The position numbers and the translations under genes are program-made. From Siphonodentalium dalli (lineage: Eukaryota > Mollusca > Scaphopoda > Gadilida > Siphonodentaliidae): DNA of 64,000 nucleotides. Under the pieces are notes generated by a model. That model worked only from the letters and a program-made list of their open reading frames with translations, had not been told where the DNA came from and ran no database searches. This document shows, piece after piece, positions 58,490 through 64,000 of the stretch. Where the stretch lies: NCBI GenBank assembly GCA_032622095.1, contig CP136069.1:6774036-6838035 (forward strand), read 5' to 3'. Position 1 is the stretch's first letter. Every line of letters starts with the position of its first letter.

Positions 58490-59345
58490 TTAAAGGCCCA
58501 ATTAATTTTCGAACCCCCAGATCACATATATAAAATATATGCCATATTATATACCATTGAACCCCCAGATCACATATATAAAATATATGCCATATTATAT
58601 ACCATTTGAAAGAGAAGTTCCAAAACATTCTATTATCAACTTATCCGGTATGAACGTTGTATTTGTGTTTTTTTAGTTACCGACATGTTTTTGTGCTTAA
58701 GTTTTATCTGGACTGCAGTGCAAAATTAATAATTTTCAATGGAGGGGGGGGGGGTAACTTTATATCTTATATATATTCCCCTTCCATAAAAATACATTTT
58801 TAGTTTGAATTCTGTTGCATTCTGGCAGCCATAAACGGGAAATCTTTCTATGATTTCGGCTGACAGACATTTCAAATGTTGATGATTAATATAGAGAGTA
58901 ATCAATTGGTTCCGAGAATTATGTTAAATAATTCACGAGAGCCGAGAGGCGTCCGTAAGAAATGAGTGTGCATTAGTGCATGAGTTTCTTACCCAAACAT
59001 CTCTTGCCTCGAGTGAAAACAATTCTATTTATTACACTTCAGCATCAATTTGGTTCACCAAATATAATTAAAACACACAGACTTAATACATGAAAATCCC
59101 GATGTGGAGAAAGATCAACAATAAAAAAATCAGTCTAGATCAGTTAGCGTCGTAACGTCAATGACGTCACGGGAAATGACATAATTCACTAGTGACATTA
59201 CCATTTACCATTTCAATGGGAATTGCGCATAGGAGTGTAATAAAGTATTTTAATCATATTTTATGGCATAGATTGTTATTAAAACCGTATATCAAGGCAC
59301 TATAAACAAAATAATCAGTGAATCAAAAATTAAGTGGGCCTTTAA
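58490..59345. mobile_element. AAGGCCCAATTAATTTT-type TTAA element
   Basis: TTAA at 58490 and 59342; ends TTAAAGGCCCAATTAATTTT and AAAATTAAGTGGGCCTTTAA. A 56-bp internal duplication (GAACCCCCAGATCACATATA, twice near 58510 and 58558) lies near the left end. It contains a nested element at 58900-59257. Confidence 0.75.
58900..59257. mobile_element. Hairpin-headed element nested in the 58490 element
   Basis: An imperfect palindrome (about 58910-59024; CCGTAAGAAATG against TTTCTTAC and flanking arms) is followed by a body with inverted ends TATTTATTACACTTC (59026) and GGAGTGTAATAAAGTA (59232). Contains AATGACGTCACGGG at 59159. Third example of the plan seen at 5923 and 41214. Confidence 0.6.
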
Positions 59346-59405
59346 CATTTCGAACATAGATAAAATATACCGTACTCTATAAACAATTATCCTCACAGCT
59401 GAACA

Positions 59406-59659
59406 CAAGCCTTGAAATAGTGTGTCTGTCATTTGCAGAATGAGGTCCCCAGAGGTTGAATTTAGTGATGCTACCCCGCATAGCGGGCTAGCATCACCAA
59501 ATTCACCCTCTGGGGACCTCATTCTGATTACACCTCAGCAGAATGAGGTTCCCAGAGGGTGAATTTGGTGATGCTAGCCCACTATGCGGGGTAGCATCAC
59601 TAAATTCACCCTCTGGGGACCTCATTCTGCAAATGACAGACACACTATTTCAAGGCTTG
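59406..59659. mobile_element. 254-bp double-palindrome MITE with perfect 8-bp duplication
   Basis: The ends are CAAGCCTTGAAATAG and CTATTTCAAGGCTTG. The flanks GCTGAACA at 59398-59405 and 59660-59667 are identical. The same length as the copy at 57579 and nearly the same sequence, so both moved recently. Confidence 0.9.
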
Positions 59660-59759
59660 GCTGAACATGAAGAATACATTTTTGATTCATCAGGTTAATA
59701 TGACATCAGATATAGCAAATGTAGATAAAAATGAAACAAATAAAATTTCATTGCATTCA

Positions 59760-60189
59760 GGTCGATGAGTATAACTAAAAGTTATCATCCAGAAATAAAA
59801 ATTGAATGGACAGACAGGCGGACAGAAGGATGGATTTTTGAAGTTTGCTGTTTCTATTGTTTGTGGACCAGAACTTGTCTAGAACCACATGCTCAAAGGA
59901 CAAATTGCAGTTGTAAGATGGATAACTCTAAAATCAAGTGGTTATTATTGTTTATAGTAACCACTTGATTTTCAAGTTATCCATCTTACAACTTCAATTT
60001 GTCAGTTTGAGCACATGGTTCTGGACAAGTTCTGGTCTACAAACAATAGAAATAGCAAACTTCAAACATCGATATATAATCACTCTGAGCTTTGATGGGT
60101 GGGTTCCTTGACTCGAATAAAATATTTTTTACCCCAGAAGCCAAAGAAATAGTAATTTAGGAGAGTCTGATCGGGTTGAGTACCTTTAA
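59760..60189. mobile_element. Palindromic AGGTACTC-family element
   Basis: ACAAATTGCAGTTGTAAGAT near 59899 is inverted as ACAACTTCAATTTGTC near 59988, part of a ~230-bp palindrome centred near 59950. The right end is ATCGGGTTGAGTACCTTTAA (TTAA 60186). The left terminus was not found. Confidence 0.6.
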
Positions 60190-60781
60190 CTTAATTTAGG
60201 AGATAAACATACTTTGTTGAGTTCAATATTCGATCATGAAAACAGTTTGTGAATGGACAATCTTGCTGGAGAGTTCACAAACTGTCTTCAAACTCGAAAC
60301 CTCCATTGTAATTCTTGAACAAATAGTTAAAAACAAAAGCACTTTTTATCGGCACAGATCCACGGGAATTATCCATGGGAATTATCCATGGGAATCCATG
60401 GGAATGATCCACGGGAGTGACTCAAAACCGAGGCTCAAAATAAAAAAAATTTAATGACAGGCACCAAATGGTTGGTGTTGGTCATTTCAAAATGGTACCT
60501 GTCAAATGTTCAGATGTACTGTAAGAGACAGTATTTCAATTTCCAATCGACTTATTATTCATCAATGATGTGCACATTTTAGTGGTCCAATCGCCACCCA
60601 GGAAATTCACAAACGACATAATTATATTCACTCTGAATTGATCTGAAATTAAAAAAGAGCTATTTTTTCTTGCAATGTCCTATTTGGCCAGTAGTAGATA
60701 CACATTGTCTGAGAGCTCTTTCCATCAATGTATCACATTATTATAATCAATAAATTTGATATAAAATATCCAGCTTATGTT
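60190..60781. other. No gene; one small tandem
   Basis: GGGAATTATCCATGGGAATT and similar (60363-60417) form a short imperfect repeat. GTCCAATCGCCACCCAGG near 60585 recurs at the window end (63983). Nothing else supportable. Confidence 0.4.
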
Positions 60782-61028
60782 TTAACCCTTTCATGACAGG
60801 AGCTGCGCTCGTGCCGCATTACCAATCCTGTGCCAGTGCTTTCTCTTTTATATGTGAGCCTCCCGTAGAGCCTCACATATAAAAGAGAATGCACTAGCTT
60901 ACACGGTCAAGGTAAATATAGGCAAATGTAATCGCTTACAAATGCAAGGCGCACTATGGTCGACTTGCATATATAAGAGAATTCATTGGCACAGGGTTAT
61001 CAGGAAGCTCCAGTCATGGAAGGGTTAA
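60782..61028. mobile_element. 247-bp TTAA element with CCCTTTCATGAC ends
   Basis: TTAA at 60782 and 61025; ends TTAACCCTTTCATGACAGGA and TCCAGTCATGGAAGGGTTAA. Two internal hairpins with GCCAGTGCTTTCTC and ATTCATTGGC-type arms. It is the best-bounded copy of the family seen at 2942, 6629 and 13290. Confidence 0.8.
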
Positions 61029-61099
61029 TAAGGGAGGTTTGTCTAAACATGGTTAAAAGCACAACCAATTATTTATAGTAGGCCAGTTTCACATTTATT

Positions 61100-61208
61100 A
61101 ACTAATTGGACTTAAGCGCAATTGAATTGTACACAAATGTAATCAAATTGTGTTTAATTTCAATTGCGCTGAAGTGCAATAAATTTAACATTATGTGGGC
61201 AGCAATTG
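61100..61208. repeat. CAATTGCGC repeat block, left part
   Basis: TTCAATTGCGCTGAAGTGCA and TAAGCGCAATTGAATT. Continues after the hAT-like element at 62115-62370, so the block was split by that insertion. Confidence 0.65.
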
Positions 61209-62114
61209 CAGAGACGTGGCGACAGGAGGGTTTGTGTCTCAACACCCCCCCCAAGTTTGGTCAAAATTTTCAACAGTTGGAAATTTCATACCTGCCAAAA
61301 CATTAGTTGGAAATTTCACACCAACAATAGGTTAAAAATGTTCTTGTAGTTTGATTTTCGAACAATTTATTGGGGGGAATTAATTGTTTTTGGACCAATA
61401 TTTGCATATTTTCCTATTTTTTGCCAAAATTTTGGACTGAAATGGTCATTTTCCAACCTTAGGGGGGGGGGGGGGGGGGGGGGCGACAAGGTGGAAATTT
61501 CCAACAGTTGGAAAGCTTGTGTCCTGGTCCCTCCCTCATGGCCAGTCAAAAACTGCTAGTTAATTTAAGAAAACAATATTGTCATACAATTGGTCAACAT
61601 TGTCATTGGAATTGTCATCAGTTGGAATTTTCCAACCTAAGTGGGGGTGTCAGGTTTGAAATTTCCAACTCTTGGGAGGCTTGAGGCTAGTCTAGATGCT
61701 AGGATTTTGCGATTTTCTTGTTGAAATTTCAAAATTTTCGCACACCAGGCCGAACCATGGTGGGCCCAGTGTGTCATTGTCCCTCTCCCCGTGGCTGATA
61801 CAAAACTGCTAATTAGTTTAACAAAACAATAATTTTTCCTATATTTGGTCAAACTTGTGGACCGAACAACCATGGTCAGCCCGGTGTGTCCTGGTCTCTT
61901 GCAACCATGTGCATTTGTCTGGAGTTAGACCACTAGATGTTAGGATTTATGCAATTTTTTAGGTTAAAATATCTGAATATTCTCATACTGGAATTATGAA
62001 AAACTGGTGTTGGGTCTGATATTGATTCAAGGGGTGGGGGGGGGGGGGTGCAGTTGGAATTTCCCAAGGTGGACACCCCCCCCCCCCCACAGAGACCCTC
62101 TAGCCACGTCTCTG
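61209..62114. mobile_element. 906-bp hAT-like non-autonomous element
   Basis: Perfect 12-bp inverted ends CAGAGACGTGGC and GCCACGTCTCTG, with identical 8-bp flanks AGCAATTG (61201-61208 and 62115-62122). An 8-bp duplication and CAGAG-type ends are typical of hAT transposons. No transposase frame; the interior has long G or C runs (61460-61483, 62032-62048, 62077-62090) and repeated GGAAATTTCCAAC-type phrases. Confidence 0.9.
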
Positions 62115-62370
62115 AGCAATTGTGCTCAAGCGCAATTAAAACTGTATTGAATTTAAGCACAATTATTGATCACCATAAACAAAACCCCCTTAATTCTGCA
62201 GGATGACTATCGAGTGAGATTCTTTTAGAAAACATAAAACGACCAACCCAACATAATTATGAAACTCATTTGACCTTTGAGGGGTCAAGCTCATTATGGA
62301 TATTGTTCAAACCACAATTCAATTGCTCTTCAAGTGAGTAGAGATGTAAGCACTTAAGTGCAATTTTAGA
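62115..62370. repeat. CAATTGCGC repeat block, right part
   Basis: AGCAATTGTGCTCAAGCGCA and GCACTTAAGTGCAATT. Its left continuation is at 61100-61208. Confidence 0.6.
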
Positions 62371-62794
62371 TTAACAATTTGTGATGGCATGTTCATGTTC
62401 ATGTTATGGTCCGTTTTATTAGGATATGAAGCGGCTGACCCAATTGACAGTTGACCATTCACACAGCGCGGTCCCCTTCAAGTAGAGGAGTTTGTTCATT
62501 CGCATCTGGATTTTTTCTGAAACAAATAACAGTTATGATAAAAATTTAATTACATTTGAAATAAAAGGGGGATAGAAATCCGTCATCCATATAGATGTTG
62601 CACATCAGCAATATATGGGTAAAAATATCTTAAATGTTCAATTCTGTACAATCGAAACTGGGAGGAGTTGATTATACAATGATGGTACCCATAACGTGTA
62701 CAGATGGACTGAGGTAATTTCTCGTGTCCCCTGAAAATAAATGTTTTACTTGCCAGCTGCTGTTTGCATACACTTACCGACTAATCTAATTTAA
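62371..62794. other. No gene seen
   Basis: AT-rich; TGTTCATGTTCATGTTATGG repeat at 62390. Nothing else supportable. Confidence 0.4.
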
Positions 62795-63022
62795 GGGAGT
62801 CTCGCATATATAAGAGAATGCATTTGCGAAACAATATTTACCTTCACCTTGTAAGCCAGTAAATTCTCTTATATATGTGAGGCACACTGAATACACTGGC
62901 ACAGGATCTTCAATGCTGCACCAGCACAGAGCTTTCCGATGAATGGCAATGTTTCCGACTAAATACTGAAAAGTTACCCATAATTCTGCTGTGGTTAAGG
63001 AGTGGATTATTTAGGGCTTTAC
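62795..63022. mobile_element. Fused remnants of two MITE families
   Basis: GAGTCTCGCATATATAAGAG to GCTGCACCAGCACAG (62799-62930) is the right part of a CCCTTTCATGAC-type element. GAGCTTTCCGATGAATGGCA onward (62931-63022) is the right arm of a CAGTAATGCCC element ending AGGGCTTTACT. Confidence 0.6.
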
Positions 63023-63132
63023 TTTATGTGGTGACAAGTTAACATAATGTATAGAGCTAGACACATATAAACATATAGCACATGAAACCCCTATTATATC
63101 ATTAAAAAAGCCATTACATATTTCCGTATATC

Positions 63133-63270
63133 TCACAAGTGATGTATAGGCACACGCTTCCCGGGATAATTGGCATCGGCACGAACAAAATGACCAAGCA
63201 GATTAATACTATTTCGCAAAGCCGTGCATGACACCAACATCAGGCATTGCAAAATGATTGCTTTGTTCAT
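63133..63270 (-). CDS. Possible secreted peptide precursor, 45 residues
   Basis: From ATG 63270 the minus strand reads 45 codons to TGA. Residues 1-17, MNKAIILQCLMLVSCTA, look like a signal peptide (Lys near the start, hydrophobic core, small residues before a possible cut). Residues 37-39 are GKR, the classical amidation plus dibasic cleavage signal of neuropeptide precursors, preceded by HFVRADANYP and followed by VPIHHL. No homologue is recognised, no promoter or splice context is clear, and a frame of this length can arise by chance. It may be an exon of something larger. Confidence 0.2.
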   Translation of the reverse strand: MNKAIILQCLMLVSCTALRNSINLLGHFVRADANYPGKRVPIHHL

Positions 63271-63504
63271 GAAAGTTAAATTCTTGTCCAACCTCGTTGC
63301 ACAAACAAAAATAGACACAAAAACAAAAGAGTCAAATTTGGGGACTATATTTTTCGTCACCAGTCAGAGCACGCAATTCTGTCGTATACGTTTTTGAAGC
63401 GTCTCAGCCAACACATTTTTCAGCTTTTAAGGATTTTGATTTTTAAAAAGAAATAAAGTTCTTGTTTTTTCATGTGATATTCAAGATCTTCAACTTGTTA
63501 TGTT

Positions 63505-63586
63505 GGGATATAAGATTTTATGAAACTCGTCTACGACTCATTGTGAATGAAATTTATCAAACTCGTTTTATAAAATCTTATATCCC
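63505..63586. repeat. 82-bp element with ~22-bp inverted ends
   Basis: GGGATATAAGATTTTATGAA at 63505 is inverted as TTATAAAATCTTATATCCC at 63568. CGTCTACGACTCATTGTG lies inside. The rest of 63271-63955 shows no gene. Confidence 0.65.
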
Positions 63587-63955
63587 AGGCATTATTATAT
63601 TTTTCAAAAAATATATATGTTCTTGAATGTTTCATACACACAACAGTTTTTTCTAAAATCGCTCGGATTAGCCAAACACCGCGAAAATGACAACTTTAGA
63701 ATAAGCTTAGCAATTCAGCAGGACCACCAGCATCATAGCATATTAGCAGAACATCACCAGGGATGAGGCATGCGTCTAAACACTTAAGTGTTATTGTTTC
63801 GTTTCCAATTTCAACACAATTAATGCTTCGTCTGAATATTCCTTTAGAACATATGATTAAAAAATTATATCAAAATTGCAAAACTAAAATATTAACAAAA
63901 AGCACCTAAATTAATTAAAAGTTCCTTAGTTAATTTTTGTACAACATAATATCGT

Positions 63956-64000
63956 TAAAGGTATTCAATCCGATCAGTGAACGTCCAATCGCCACCCAGG
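63956..64000 (+). mobile_element. AGGTACTC-family left end, cut by the window edge
   Basis: GTTAAAGGTATTCAATCCGA, then TCAGTGAACG, matches the left end of the family. Confidence 0.5.

Noticed and set aside
1..64000. tRNA, rRNA or other structured RNA genes
   Set aside because: I saw no convincing tRNA A/B boxes with cloverleaf or rRNA core motifs. The many hairpins are MITE palindromes. A covariance-model search would be decisive.

Overview
This is a stretch of animal nuclear DNA with one confidently recognised gene and a very dense, nested load of transposable elements (TEs) and tandem repeats. Introns with GT/AG borders, a split nuclear gene for a mitochondrial factor, Helitron-like termini, many short TTAA/TA-target inverted-repeat elements, and AT-rich non-coding DNA all point to a metazoan. 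The repeat style (TCCGTCCGTC runs, AAGGTCAAGGTCA repeats, 'CCAAGATGGCCGCC' tandem units) suggests a marine invertebrate, perhaps a bivalve or other mollusc. That taxonomic guess is inference.

0.7-12.7 kb: a plus-strand gene for mitochondrial ribosome recycling factor (MRRF). It has six coding exons (760-1024, 2651-2806, 3355-3473, 6926-7017, 8403-8559, 12552-12632) whose phases join into 289 codons plus a stop. Its introns hold several MITEs (short inverted-repeat elements). Three of these sit within about 25 nt of a splice donor and one ends about 25 nt before an acceptor. The last intron also holds two minisatellites, of 60 bp and 37 bp. 12.7-27.4 kb: no gene recognised. It contains palindromic Tc1/mariner-like MITEs with CAGT ends, TTAA-target elements, a nested 1.16-kb element, a palindrome with tandem arms, and a 35-bp minisatellite that is open in all three minus-strand frames.

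27.4-52.9 kb: the most unusual part. Two arms made of the same ~454-bp tandem repeat lie in opposite orientation (27.6-32.8 and 48.5-52.9 kb). They are bounded by matching inverted termini next to TTAA and TTAC, and look like a giant (~25.5 kb) foldback-type element. Its centre holds a head-to-tail array of about ten Helitron-like elements (34.2-43.5 kb, with inverted and broken members to 45.1 kb). It also holds a second, smaller foldback (45.2-48.5 kb) whose ~172-bp-repeat arms flank a broken coding region.

52.9-64 kb: more TTAA elements, two 254-bp double-palindrome elements with 8-bp target duplications, a 906-bp hAT-like element with a perfect 8-bp duplication, and a short minus-strand reading frame that resembles a secreted, amidated peptide precursor (low confidence). 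Only MRRF is a firm gene. The rest is mainly a record of layered transposition and tandem amplification. All repeat limits were read by eye and may be off by some bases.
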